A DNA stretch of 19,569 bases from Sterolibacterium sp964521075 (GCA_964521075.1 CAZFPI010000049.1:1-19569), one strand, 5' to 3'; counted from the stretch's first letter, positions 7,365-14,867 are shown. Made by a program: numbers and translations. Notes: generated from the letters alone by a model not told the origin.

Positions 7365-7457
7365 TGCCTGCGAATTCTATCTTGTCGTCTCCTGAACCGC
7401 CGGGCCGGGTGGGCTTGCCGCTGTCCGGGGAATGACTGTTTTACAGTAAGGAGAATC

Positions 7458-9455
7458 ATGGAATCTGTTTTGCAAGCGATGCGCGACGCGCCCTCCGGGC
7501 AGGCATTGCGTCATCTCAAGTCTCTAATTGATGTCATTCGACCACGCCGCGTCACCGATACGGCATCGGCGGTCAACAGTCTGCGCGCATTGTCCTTTCT
7601 TCTGGAACAAAGCGAGGATGACCGGCGGCTCTTGCGGCAGCAGCTGCAGGAATTATTCGGCCACTCCCGTCAGGTGCAGCTCTACACCGAAACCGGGATT
7701 TTTTCCAACGAGCCATTACTGGCGGGATTGCGGCGGCGGATCGGGGAACGTTTGTTACCGCTGAAGCCTCGTCCGGAGTTGCTCAAGGATGTGTTTGGTC
7801 TGATTTTCCATCGAGGGAATGATCATCAATGGCTGGCCAGTGTGCCGTATATCGTCTGGCAGGATTTGTACCGTAGCCTGTGGCCTGTGCCGCCTGGGCG
7901 GACGGATTCTTGCATTTGTCTGCAAATGCTTGAGGCTATCCACGTTCTGTCATGCCGGATTGCCAATATTGGTCTGGAACCGGAGCTGGTGCAGAACGCA
8001 CCTGACATGGAGCGATTTGAGTCTCCCTTCGTTCGCCAGAATGTTGAAACCTTGATTTTCGTCGAGAATTACCGGAAAGCATTGGTGGATGACTGCGCGC
8101 TGGATGAGGACCAGAAGCAGATCATGGTACTGCTCGACCAGTGTTCGACCCAGATCGTCCGTATCCGTAAACACGCTTTGCGGCATGGCGTCTCGGTCAG
8201 CCTGACCTGGCATCTGTTGCGTCTGGAACAGCATATCGGGCGCATGCATTTGTTGCTCGAACTCGTTGACCCGGTGCGTTCGTCAGGGCAGGGGCAGGCT
8301 TTGCTTAGTCTGTTCCTGCAATTGGTCACGGCAGAAAACCGCAAGCACAGCCTGCGTGATGTTTTCCGGCAGAACACCGAGCTGTTGGCTTTGCAGGTTA
8401 CCGAGCATGCCAGCCATACTGGCGAACATTACATCGCCGATTCGAAAAAGGCCTGGCTGGGTATGTTCAAGAGTGCCGCCGGTGCCGGGCTCATCATCGG
8501 CTTCATGGCATTGCTCAAGATCGAAATTGCCAAGGCACATCTGCCACCGCTCATCGAGGCACTTGCCTTCGGGCTCAATTACGGTATCGGTTTTGTCATC
8601 ATCCATTTACTGCATTGCACGATCGCCACGAAGCAACCTGCCATGACGGCTGCAACCATCGCGGCTACCCTGCCACCGGCAGGAAGCCGGTCGGCGGAAG
8701 GGTATCAATCGCTGGTCGAGCTGATTGTGCAGGTCATCCGTACCCAATGGATTGCCATTGTTGGTAACGTCTCACTCACCTTGCCTACGGCACTGCTGCT
8801 GGGTTGGCTATGGAGCTGGCAGACGGGTAGCCCACTGATCGATCATGGCAAGGTCGAGCAGTTGCTCGAGGATCTTCGCCCCATTGCCGGGTACGGCATG
8901 GCTCATGCGGCGATTGCCGGTATCTGGCTTTTTGTTGCCGGTCTGATTTCAGGGTATTACGACAATAAATCGCTCTATCACCATATTCCGGAACGTATTG
9001 CCGCACATCCATGGTTCAACCGCCTCATCGGCGAACATTACAGCCGACGTCTGGGGCGGTATGTCGAACACAATCTCGGGGCACTGGCCGGAAATTTCTA
9101 TTTTGGCCTGATGCTGGGCTTGACCGGGTTCGCAGGTTTTCTTCTGGGCTTGCCGCTGGATATCCGGCATATCACTTTTTCTTCTGCCTACCTTTCTTTC
9201 GCGACCGTTGCCAGTGACTTTTCCCTGAGCTGGCAGGCATGGCTTGGCGGCCTGGCCGGGGTTGCCCTGATCGGTGCGACAAACCTGATTGTCAGCTTTT
9301 CTCTGGCCTTGTGGACGGCGATGCGATCCCGTCAGCGGCAGTTGGCTGATCTTCGGCCCTTGCCTGCCCTGCTGCTGAAGCGACTGCTGGCCAGACCAAG
9401 GGACTTCGTCCTTCCGCCGCCCGAGGTCGAGAGTGAAATCAAGGATGCACCATGA
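7458..9455 (+). CDS. 'Site-specific recombinase' (SpecificRecomb, Gcr-type) family membrane protein
   Basis: The product has 665 residues. The N-terminal half (1-330) is mostly helical and soluble. The C-terminal half contains about six or seven hydrophobic segments, near 339-359, 366-388, 431-453, 480-500, 544-566 and 592-622. The strongly conserved stretch HYIADSKKAWLGMFKSA...GFGLNYGIGFVIIHLLHCTIATKQPAMTAAT, taken in parts, is characteristic of the family named 'site-specific recombinase' after a neisserial gcr gene. No serine- or tyrosine-recombinase active-site pattern is visible, and the topology is that of an inner-membrane protein, so the name should not be taken as function. A strong AAGGAG lies 5 nt before the ATG. 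Neighbours do not reveal the role. Confidence 0.85.
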   Translation: MESVLQAMRDAPSGQALRHLKSLIDVIRPRRVTDTASAVNSLRALSFLLEQSEDDRRLLRQQLQELFGHSRQVQLYTETGIFSNEPLLAGLRRRIGERLLPLKPRPELLKDVFGLIFHRGNDHQWLASVPYIVWQDLYRSLWPVPPGRTDSCICLQMLEAIHVLSCRIANIGLEPELVQNAPDMERFESPFVRQNVETLIFVENYRKALVDDCALDEDQKQIMVLLDQCSTQIVRIRKHALRHGVSVSLTWHLLRLEQHIGRMHLLLELVDPVRSSGQGQALLSLFLQLVTAENRKHSLRDVFRQNTELLALQVTEHASHTGEHYIADSKKAWLGMFKSAAGAGLIIGFMALLKIEIAKAHLPPLIEALAFGLNYGIGFVIIHLLHCTIATKQPAMTAATIAATLPPAGSRSAEGYQSLVELIVQVIRTQWIAIVGNVSLTLPTALLLGWLWSWQTGSPLIDHGKVEQLLEDLRPIAGYGMAHAAIAGIWLFVAGLISGYYDNKSLYHHIPERIAAHPWFNRLIGEHYSRRLGRYVEHNLGALAGNFYFGLMLGLTGFAGFLLGLPLDIRHITFSSAYLSFATVASDFSLSWQAWLGGLAGVALIGATNLIVSFSLALWTAMRSRQRQLADLRPLPALLLKRLLARPRDFVLPPPEVESEIKDAP

Positions 9456-9483
9456 AGGTGCATGGCGGGTGGATTTCCCGGGT

Positions 9484-9489
9484 TAGAAT
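9484..9489 (+). promoter_or_regulatory. Candidate -10 for the porin gene, between two CCCGGG palindromes
   Basis: TAGAAT (context GGTTAGAATCC) lies between CCCGGGT at 9477-9483 and ACCCGGG at 9505-9511, a 7-bp inverted pair. No good -35 is seen. The similar TAGAATCC upstream of the other outer-membrane gene supports a promoter role. Confidence 0.3.
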
Positions 9490-9526
9490 CCGGCGCGGCG
9501 GCCGACCCGGGTTGGCAGTCTGCAGA

Positions 9527-9558
9527 CAACGGCTCAACGGTTCAACGATTCAATGAAG
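9527..9558. repeat. Octamer tandem repeat, unit CAACGGTT, running into the porin 5' region
   Basis: Successive units CAACGGCT, CAACGGTT, CAACGATT and the degenerate CAATGAAG lie directly before the Shine-Dalgarno of the porin. The last unit contains the most upstream possible ATG (9553). Confidence 0.65.
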
Positions 9559-9573
9559 AGAGGAAACAGATTG

Positions 9574-10835
9574 ATGAAAATGAAGAAGATGTCCTGGGCA
9601 CTGGCATTGGCCGGTTTTTTGGGGTCACAAGCAGCCCTGGCCGAAGTGACGTACAACTTCAGCGGCTTTGGCACGCTAGGGGCCGTGCATAGCGATTCCC
9701 GCGAAGCCGATTTTCGCGGCAACATCGTTCAGCCCAATGGTGCCGGCCGCAGCGGAGCCACCATGTTCGGTGTGGATACCAAGCTGGGCTTGCAGGCTAC
9801 CGCAAACATCGGCAATGGTTTCAGCGCGACGGTTCAGGCCGTCGCCGATCATCGCGCGGACAACTCCTACACGCCGCAGTTTGAATGGGCGAACCTGAAA
9901 TACCAGATCAACGATACCGTCTATGTTCGCGCGGGTCGCGTCGTGGCTCCCGTGTTCATGGTGTCGGATTTCCGCAATGTGGGTTTTTCGCAAGCCACCG
10001 TTCGGCCGGCTTATGAAATTTACATGCTCAACCCGATCACCCACCTCGACGGGGTTGAGGTCGGGACGAAATTCGACGTGGCTGGCGGGAATCTCCGCGT
10101 TCAGGCGACGGCGGGCCGTGTCAAGCTGACGGTCAAAAGCCGTGGGCAGGATGATCCGATCAATGTGACCGGCTCGGACCGCAACATCAACATGACCTAT
10201 GAGAAAGACAGCCAGACCTTCCGCCTGGGTTACAACCGTACCAAGACGGATTCGCAAGGGCCCGGCATTACCCAGATCGATGCGGCTTTTGCTGCAGCGG
10301 CAGCCTTCCCGGCTTTCGGTTATCCGACACCCAATGCCAATTTGCACGACATCAAGGCAACCCTCTGGGACCTGGGTTATATCTATGATGATGGCAAGTG
10401 GCTGGGGCAGGTGGAGTACGTCCAGGCGCGTAGCGAAGGGCCTGCCGTGCAGGATACGGATGCCTGGTCAGCCATGCTGGGCTACCGTATCGGGAAGTGG
10501 ACGCCTTACGCCGGTTATAGCCGCATGACCTCGAAGGAGCCGCCGCTCAAGTATGGGGAGCCCGTGAATCCTTTTGCCGGAACGCCGATCGGCCCGCGAG
10601 CCCAGCAACTGGTAGACGGGATCAACCAGTTTGACAATGTCATCAACACCCATAACCAGCAGCACACCGTCACGCTGGGTACGCGCTATGACTTCTACAA
10701 AAATGTCGCGCTCAAGCTGCAGTGGGACCGCAGCTTCAAGCCGGGCATGGGGGCGAGCGTGAGCCCGGGTGGCCGCTGGTCTGGCTTGAATCGCGGGGTG
10801 TTCATCAACCCGACCGATGCTTTCATGCGAGGCTC
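9574..10835 (+). CDS. Outer-membrane porin (3' end lost in assembly gap)
   Basis: Four hundred and twenty codons are visible. The signal peptide MKMKKMSWALALAGFLGSQA ends at ALA before EVTYNFSGFGTLG. The mature part alternates beta strands typical of a 16- or 18-stranded proteobacterial porin, for example GFSATVQAVADHR, FEWANLKYQINDTVYVRAGR, AGGNLRVQATAGR and VALKLQWDRSFK. The C-terminal aromatic residue is missing because the sequence runs into 100 Ns. The start at 9574 has AGAGGA 9 nt upstream; an ATG at 9553 is possible but has no ribosome site. The apparent continuation beyond the gap is not porin and belongs to another gene. Substrate unknown; porins paired with a PstS-like protein have been associated with anion uptake, but that is only suggestive. 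Confidence 0.85.
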
Positions 10836-10935
10836 NNNNNNNNNNNNNNNNNNNNNNNNNNNNNNNNNNNNNNNNNNNNNNNNNNNNNNNNNNNNNNNNN
10901 NNNNNNNNNNNNNNNNNNNNNNNNNNNNNNNNNNN
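10836..10935. other. Assembly gap of 100 Ns
   Basis: Exactly 100 Ns, the usual placeholder for a gap of unknown size. The sequences on the two sides belong to different protein families, so at least the porin end, an intergenic stretch and the start of the next gene are missing. Confidence 0.98.
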
Positions 10936-11094
10936 TACTGGGCCAAGCTGGTCTTTACCGGCAAGGCGCAACCCCTGAAGGAAATGGCCTCCGATGCCGA
11001 CGTGAAGAAATTCGTTGCGGGTAACCCCGGAGCCATCGGCTACATCGACAAGGGAGCGGTGGATGCCTCGGTGAAGGTCGTGCTCACGCCCTAA
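10936..11094 (+). CDS. C-terminal fragment of a PstS-like periplasmic binding protein
   Basis: Fifty-two residues remain, beginning YWAKLVFTGKAQPLKEMASD and ending VKVVLTP. The segment AGNPGAIGYIDKGAVDASVKV is the closing part of small (about 130-150 residue) periplasmic proteins annotated as phosphate ABC transporter substrate-binding proteins. The phrase 'GAIGYID' is shared with PstS-type binding proteins. It is not compatible with a porin C-terminus, which should end in a beta strand with a terminal aromatic residue. In related bacteria such a gene is often beside a porin. The start and signal peptide are lost in the gap. An intrinsic terminator follows directly. Confidence 0.75.
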   Translation, partial: YWAKLVFTGKAQPLKEMASDADVKKFVAGNPGAIGYIDKGAVDASVKVVLTP

Positions 11095-11116
11095 CCGGTA
11101 CAACTTTTCCAGACAG

Positions 11117-11155
11117 GCCCCGGCTCTGCCTTTGGCGGACCGGGGCGTTTTTTTT
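11117..11155 (+). terminator. Strong intrinsic terminator after the porin/PstS-like genes
   Basis: The stem GCCCCGG/CCGGGGC extends inward through TCTGCC/GGCGGA (one G-U pair, one bulged C) around a TTT loop, followed by G and eight Ts (11148-11155). It starts 22 nt after the stop codon. Confidence 0.88.
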
Positions 11156-11196
11156 CATGCGAAAGGCAATATGAATTTTTCCTGCCCCACCCGTAG

Positions 11197-11216
11197 GGGC
11201 GAATCATTATTCGCCC
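11197..11216. repeat. REP-like short palindrome GGGCGAAT-CATT-ATTCGCCC
   Basis: A perfect 8-bp inverted repeat with a 4-base loop, in the context GTAGGGGCGAAT...ATTCGCCC. This word is familiar as a dispersed intergenic repeat in diverse bacteria. Only one copy is present in this window. Confidence 0.6.
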
Positions 11217-11403
11217 TGTATCGCCCTTCGCCCCGACACTGAACATACCCGGGAAGGCGGGACGATCATTGAAAAAATGCGATTGCCCTATTGCCTTGCA
11301 GGCTGAAAGACAAAACTGAAGAAACTGAATCAAATGGGCTTCGTCTTTGTCGTGCCGGTTTCGTATCGGCACAGGGCAGTGATTTGTTCAGAACCGCATT
11401 ATC

Positions 11404-11532
11404 GATCCGGCCCGAAAATGCATGAAGCCGTCACCCCGGCGAATGCCGGGGGCCCAGGGGGAAAGCCAGCCCGTTACTGGATTCCGGCATTCGCCGGAAT
11501 GACGAAAACTTTAGACTTTATCGGGTCGGATC
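11404..11532. mobile_element. MITE-like palindromic element (about 129 bp)
   Basis: The outer ends are inverted copies GATCCGGCCCGA (11404-11415) and TCGGGTCGGATC (11521-11532), matching at 11 of 12 bases. Inside is a larger imperfect palindrome: CGTCACCCCGGCGAATGCCGG from 11429 and its counterpart, ending CGGAATGACG at 11504, sharing a 14-base core CCGGCGAATGCCGG that is itself palindromic at its edges. No coding capacity. The element ends 12 nt beyond the stop of the large flavoprotein gene and could also act as a bidirectional transcription barrier. Confidence 0.6.
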
Positions 11533-11544
11533 AATAGAACGACA

Positions 11545-14500
11545 TCATGCCCAGACGTCTTTGTTGTAACGCCCTGCGTGGGCGAGGGCATCGAGATAGG
11601 CGCGGGCGGCTGCCGGGGGTTTCTGGCCTTCGCTGGCGATGATTTCCAGCAGGGCTGTTTCCACGTCATGTGCCATGTGCGTGGCATCGCCGCAGAGGAA
11701 AACTTGTGCTCCCCGTTCGAGCCGTTGCCAGATCAGCGCGGCCTGTTCGTGCAGGCGGTGCTGCACGTAAACTTTTCCGGCCTGCTGGCGTGAGAAGGCG
11801 GTGAAAAGGCGCAGCTCGCTGGCTGCGGCCAGCGTTTCCCATTCTTCGCGATACAGGAAGTCTTTATCCGGATGCCGGCAGCCAAAGAAGAGTAGCGGAA
11901 CATCGCCGTTTGGCCAGATTTCCGCCAGCGTTTTTCCCTGGGTGGCAGCCTGATGTGCCCAGTGCTGCATGAAGGCGCGAAAGGGGGCGACCCCCGTTCC
12001 GGGGCCGATCATCACGCTGCCTACGGGTGCGTTGAGCGGAACCGGGCGGAATTTCCGGTTCGGCTGCAAAAAGACCTCGAGGGCTTCGCCTGTGTCCAGC
12101 CCTGCGGCCAGATGGTTTGAGGCGAGCCCCGTGCGTGGGCGGCCTTGGGTCTCGTAGCGCACCCGGGAGACGCAGAGGGTGAGCTGCTCAGGATTCGTGA
12201 GTGGCGAGGAAGCAATGGAGTAGTAGCGGGGCTGAAGAGGGGGGAGCAGTTTGCTCCAGTCTTCGGCGGTCAGTGTTGCGGCAGTTTTCGGAAAATCTTC
12301 GAGCAGGTCGATGAGTTCGCGGCCCTGGGCGTAATCCTGCGCGGCAAGGTGTGCATCACCCTGGTGCGCGCCGATTTTCTTTTTCCAGGCTGCCTGTTCA
12401 CTGGCATCGTCGATGTGCCCGGCAAAGGCTTCGACACGGGCGCGGCTGAGCGGTTTGATGTCGAGTCGGCGCAGGAGTGCCTCCCTGAGTGTCAGCGATT
12501 CTCCGGCGATGGAAACCGGTGTGCTGGCGTCCTGTTTCATGAGTCCGAGCAGGCGGGTGATCAGTTGCGGATCGTTCCTGGGCCAGACCCCCAGGGCGTC
12601 TCCTGGGTGCCAATCCATGCGCCGCGTTTCATCTTCCGGGTAAAGATCGAGCTCCAGCGAGAGGGTTTCCTGTTCTTCCTCATTGGTTTGCGTCAGGCGG
12701 GTGCGGCTCAGGAGATGTGCCTGGCAGGGGTGTCGGCGGGAAATGAGCCGATCTTCCTGGCCAGCGTCATGTGCGTAATGCGCGCGGGCGGCGGCGAGGA
12801 GATAGTCGCCTGCAGGGCCGGTGTCTGCCCGTGTCGGTGCATCGGTCAGGCAGGCGGCTACGGCATCGAACCAGGCGATGAGCTGATCTTCGTTTTCCTG
12901 GTCGATTTCGTGTGTCGGCAGCAGTGGCCTTGCTCCGGCATTTCCCAGTCGCGTGTGCAGTGCGTGACCGGCGCGGCAGAAGTGCGGGTAGCTGCTGTCG
13001 CCGCAGGCGAGCACGGCGAAGGCACAGCCTTTCAGGTGCGCGCCTTCATCCAGCCATTCAACGAAAGTCTGGGCGTTTTCCGGGAAATCGCCATCACCAG
13101 CCGTGGCGCAAAGGAAGAAAACCATGTCTTCTTGTGACCAGTCGATCAGCCTGTGCGCTGCCAGATCGAGCACACGCGGGGAGACGGGCAGCTCCTCTAC
13201 AGATTGTGCGGCGAGTTCTTCGGCCAGCCGCAAGGCTGACTGCCTGGAAAAACCGTATTCCGAACCGTAGAGAATCAGCAGCGGGCGGGCATCGGCAGCG
13301 TTACTGGCAAACTGGAAGAGTTCTTCGACAGGGTTTGGGTGCTGTGCGTTCTTCCGGGATTCCTGGACTGACCGGGCACTGATGCCCGTATCACGCAGGC
13401 AAACTGCGCTGAATGAACCCTTGCGGGGGCTGTTTTCTTCGGCGCGTTGGCGGTAAGCCGTTTCTCCGGCGGGTTGCCGGAGGATTTTCTGGCGGAAAAG
13501 GTGCTTGCCGACTTCCAGGGCCAACGGAAAGGCAATATCCGGACGGGCGTAGGTGGATTTGGGTTTGACGCCGGTCATGATCGCGCCGAACTCATCCATG
13601 AATCGTCCCCCCGTGCGTTCGGCCAGTGTGGCCGCTGCGTCGAGGAAGAAGGGGAAACGGTAAGACATCCGGGCCGAGAGAGCCGAGGAGGAAAAATCTT
13701 TCCCGAAGGCGGCCATCCAGCGTTGGTGGTACACCGCCGTGGCTTCTTCGTCGAAGCGGTTTTCGGCGAACATTTCCAGTACACGCCGGGCGGCAAGACG
13801 CCCGCCGATCATGGCCGTGTGGATGCCTTCGCCGGTGAGCGGGTCGGTTTGTCCGGCAGCATCGCCTACGGCCAGGAACTGCCGGGCGGTGCTGCGTGCC
13901 ACGCCACCCATGCGAAGGGAGGCTGTGCGAACGGGCTCCAGAAACTCGACACGCGGGCCGAGCACCCGCTGGATGAAAGGGTCGTTGTAGATTTTGTCCT
14001 CGTAGATCCGCGCGGCATCTTCTACACGCGCAGCCCCGCCGGGGATGATGTAGGCTCCCAGGTCAATGTCGTCGTTGTAGTGCCGGAACAGGGCCACATA
14101 GCCTGGCAGGATGTATTCCGGGAACAGCAAAACGCCGCCAGCCTTGAAGTTGTGCGTGCCGCCCTTGACGTATTGACGGGCTGCCGCCGCAGCGGGAGCA
14201 TCGGGCACGACGCCTAGCGAACGCGCGAGCCGACTGGCGGCCCCGTCGGCGGCAATCAGCATCCGGCAGTGAAAAATCCGGCCATCGGTGCAGCGCACCT
14301 GCCATCGCCCATCCGCCCCCAGCACTGCCGCATCGACCCCGGCTTCTTCAATCAGGTTAGCACCCACTTCTGCTGCGCGCCGCGCAATTCTTTCATCGCA
14401 GATCATGCGCTTGATGGCAAAGGTACGGTTTTCTCCGGAAACCGTCGCCTCGCCGCCCTCGCAGGTCATGTAGTTCTCGCCGCTGGGAGAGACGAAGCCC

Positions 14501-14763
14501 CCCGAGGTCGTATCCTGATATAGCCCCTCGGCCATGAGGGGCTGCAGAATGCCCAGGTCTTCCAGAATGTCCAGTGCCGGGGCGCACCAGGCGTCGCCGC
14601 AGTATTTGTCGCGGGGGAATCTCGCCCGGTCGAGCAGGGCGACGGAGAGCGGGCGGCCCAGGTGGTGCGAGTCGCGCGCCAGATAACAGGCGGTGGTCGC
14701 CCCGGCGGGCCCTGCCCCGACGATGATGACATCAAATTCATGGCTGGCTTGGAAGGTGCTCAT
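11545..14763 (-). CDS. Fusion flavoprotein: geranylgeranyl-reductase-family oxidoreductase plus CysJ/CPR-like diflavin reductase
   Basis: 1072 residues. Residues 1-430 are a GGR-family FAD enzyme: dinucleotide loop GAGPAG (16-21), FPRDKYCGDAW (49-59), and the second FAD motif VGDAAGQTDPLTGEGIHTAM (299-318). A variable linker (about 430-490) leads to a flavodoxin domain (494-640): FMN loops YGSEYGFSR (499-507), CATAGDGDFPENA (552-564) and LACGDSSYPHF (585-595). A ferredoxin-reductase module follows: FAD motif RYYSIASSP (846-854), GLASNHLA (879-886), NADPH motifs GPGTGVAPFRAF (920-931), FFGCRHPDKDFLY (959-971), SR...KVYVQ (991-1001), FLCGDATHMA (1022-1031), and terminal GRYNKDVWA with the stacking Trp. 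SR/KVYVQ predicts NADPH preference. Electron path NADPH-FAD-FMN-FAD is inferred; substrate unknown. The open frame extends to 14817, but the ATG at 14763 begins the family N-terminus and lies downstream of a likely promoter. Confidence 0.88.
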   Translation of the reverse strand: MSTFQASHEFDVIIVGAGPAGATTACYLARDSHHLGRPLSVALLDRARFPRDKYCGDAWCAPALDILEDLGILQPLMAEGLYQDTTSGGFVSPSGENYMTCEGGEATVSGENRTFAIKRMICDERIARRAAEVGANLIEEAGVDAAVLGADGRWQVRCTDGRIFHCRMLIAADGAASRLARSLGVVPDAPAAAAARQYVKGGTHNFKAGGVLLFPEYILPGYVALFRHYNDDIDLGAYIIPGGAARVEDAARIYEDKIYNDPFIQRVLGPRVEFLEPVRTASLRMGGVARSTARQFLAVGDAAGQTDPLTGEGIHTAMIGGRLAARRVLEMFAENRFDEEATAVYHQRWMAAFGKDFSSSALSARMSYRFPFFLDAAATLAERTGGRFMDEFGAIMTGVKPKSTYARPDIAFPLALEVGKHLFRQKILRQPAGETAYRQRAEENSPRKGSFSAVCLRDTGISARSVQESRKNAQHPNPVEELFQFASNAADARPLLILYGSEYGFSRQSALRLAEELAAQSVEELPVSPRVLDLAAHRLIDWSQEDMVFFLCATAGDGDFPENAQTFVEWLDEGAHLKGCAFAVLACGDSSYPHFCRAGHALHTRLGNAGARPLLPTHEIDQENEDQLIAWFDAVAACLTDAPTRADTGPAGDYLLAAARAHYAHDAGQEDRLISRRHPCQAHLLSRTRLTQTNEEEQETLSLELDLYPEDETRRMDWHPGDALGVWPRNDPQLITRLLGLMKQDASTPVSIAGESLTLREALLRRLDIKPLSRARVEAFAGHIDDASEQAAWKKKIGAHQGDAHLAAQDYAQGRELIDLLEDFPKTAATLTAEDWSKLLPPLQPRYYSIASSPLTNPEQLTLCVSRVRYETQGRPRTGLASNHLAAGLDTGEALEVFLQPNRKFRPVPLNAPVGSVMIGPGTGVAPFRAFMQHWAHQAATQGKTLAEIWPNGDVPLLFFGCRHPDKDFLYREEWETLAAASELRLFTAFSRQQAGKVYVQHRLHEQAALIWQRLERGAQVFLCGDATHMAHDVETALLEIIASEGQKPPAAARAYLDALAHAGRYNKDVWA

Positions 14764-14791
14764 ACAAGGCTCGTCAAAAATTGAAGTGTGC

Positions 14792-14797
14792 ATTGTA
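14792..14797 (-). promoter_or_regulatory. Candidate promoter -10 for the fusion flavoprotein gene
   Basis: On the minus strand TACAAT lies at 14797-14792, with a weak -35 TTATGG 16 nt upstream (14814-14819). Transcription would start near 14785, giving a leader of about 22 nt to the ATG at 14763. The -35 lies inside the left arm of the inverted repeat at 14814-14825, so a protein bound there could block it. Confidence 0.4.
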
Positions 14798-14813
14798 CGC
14801 AAATGCAGACCTG

Positions 14814-14867
14814 CCATAAGAACTAGTCACAAAGAACTAGTCAGTGCTCTTTTTATAGTTCTTATGG
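14814..14867. promoter_or_regulatory. Candidate operator: 12-bp inverted repeat plus direct repeat in the divergent nar/flavoprotein region
   Basis: CCATAAGAACTA (14814-14825) is repeated perfectly in inverted orientation at 14856-14867. In addition AAGAACTAGTCA occurs twice in direct orientation (14818-14829 and 14832-14843, period 14). Thus AAGAACTA appears three times in 54 bp, between the divergent flavoprotein and narK1 genes. The arms overlap the minus-strand -35 and lie about 155 nt before the narK1 start. Confidence 0.55.

Larger units (their letters stand above)
11156..11544. other. Non-coding stretch with palindromic repeats
   Basis: No credible gene is seen. The stretch holds a short GGGCGAAT palindrome (11197-11216), a weak hairpin near 11351-11371 (GTGCCG/CGGCAC) and the MITE-like element at 11404-11532. 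It separates the terminator of the porin operon from the convergent end of the large flavoprotein gene. Confidence 0.7.

Noticed and set aside
11334..11537. 67-residue plus-strand frame in the spacer after the porin operon
   Set aside because: Most of it translates the palindromic repeat element, giving the AGMT-type peptide commonly produced by such repeats. It has no ribosome site.
12145..14217. Plus-strand frames (330 and 256 aa) opposite the fusion flavoprotein gene
   Set aside because: No family features; the minus-strand reading carries a full set of flavin and NADPH motifs throughout this interval.
11545..14763. Possibility that the flavoprotein fusion is an assembly misjoin or two genes with a frameshift
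   Set aside because: No Ns or stop codons lie in or near the linker (about 13290-13480), the frame is continuous, and each half has its complete set of motifs. A read-level check would still be wise, but nothing in the sequence points to an error.
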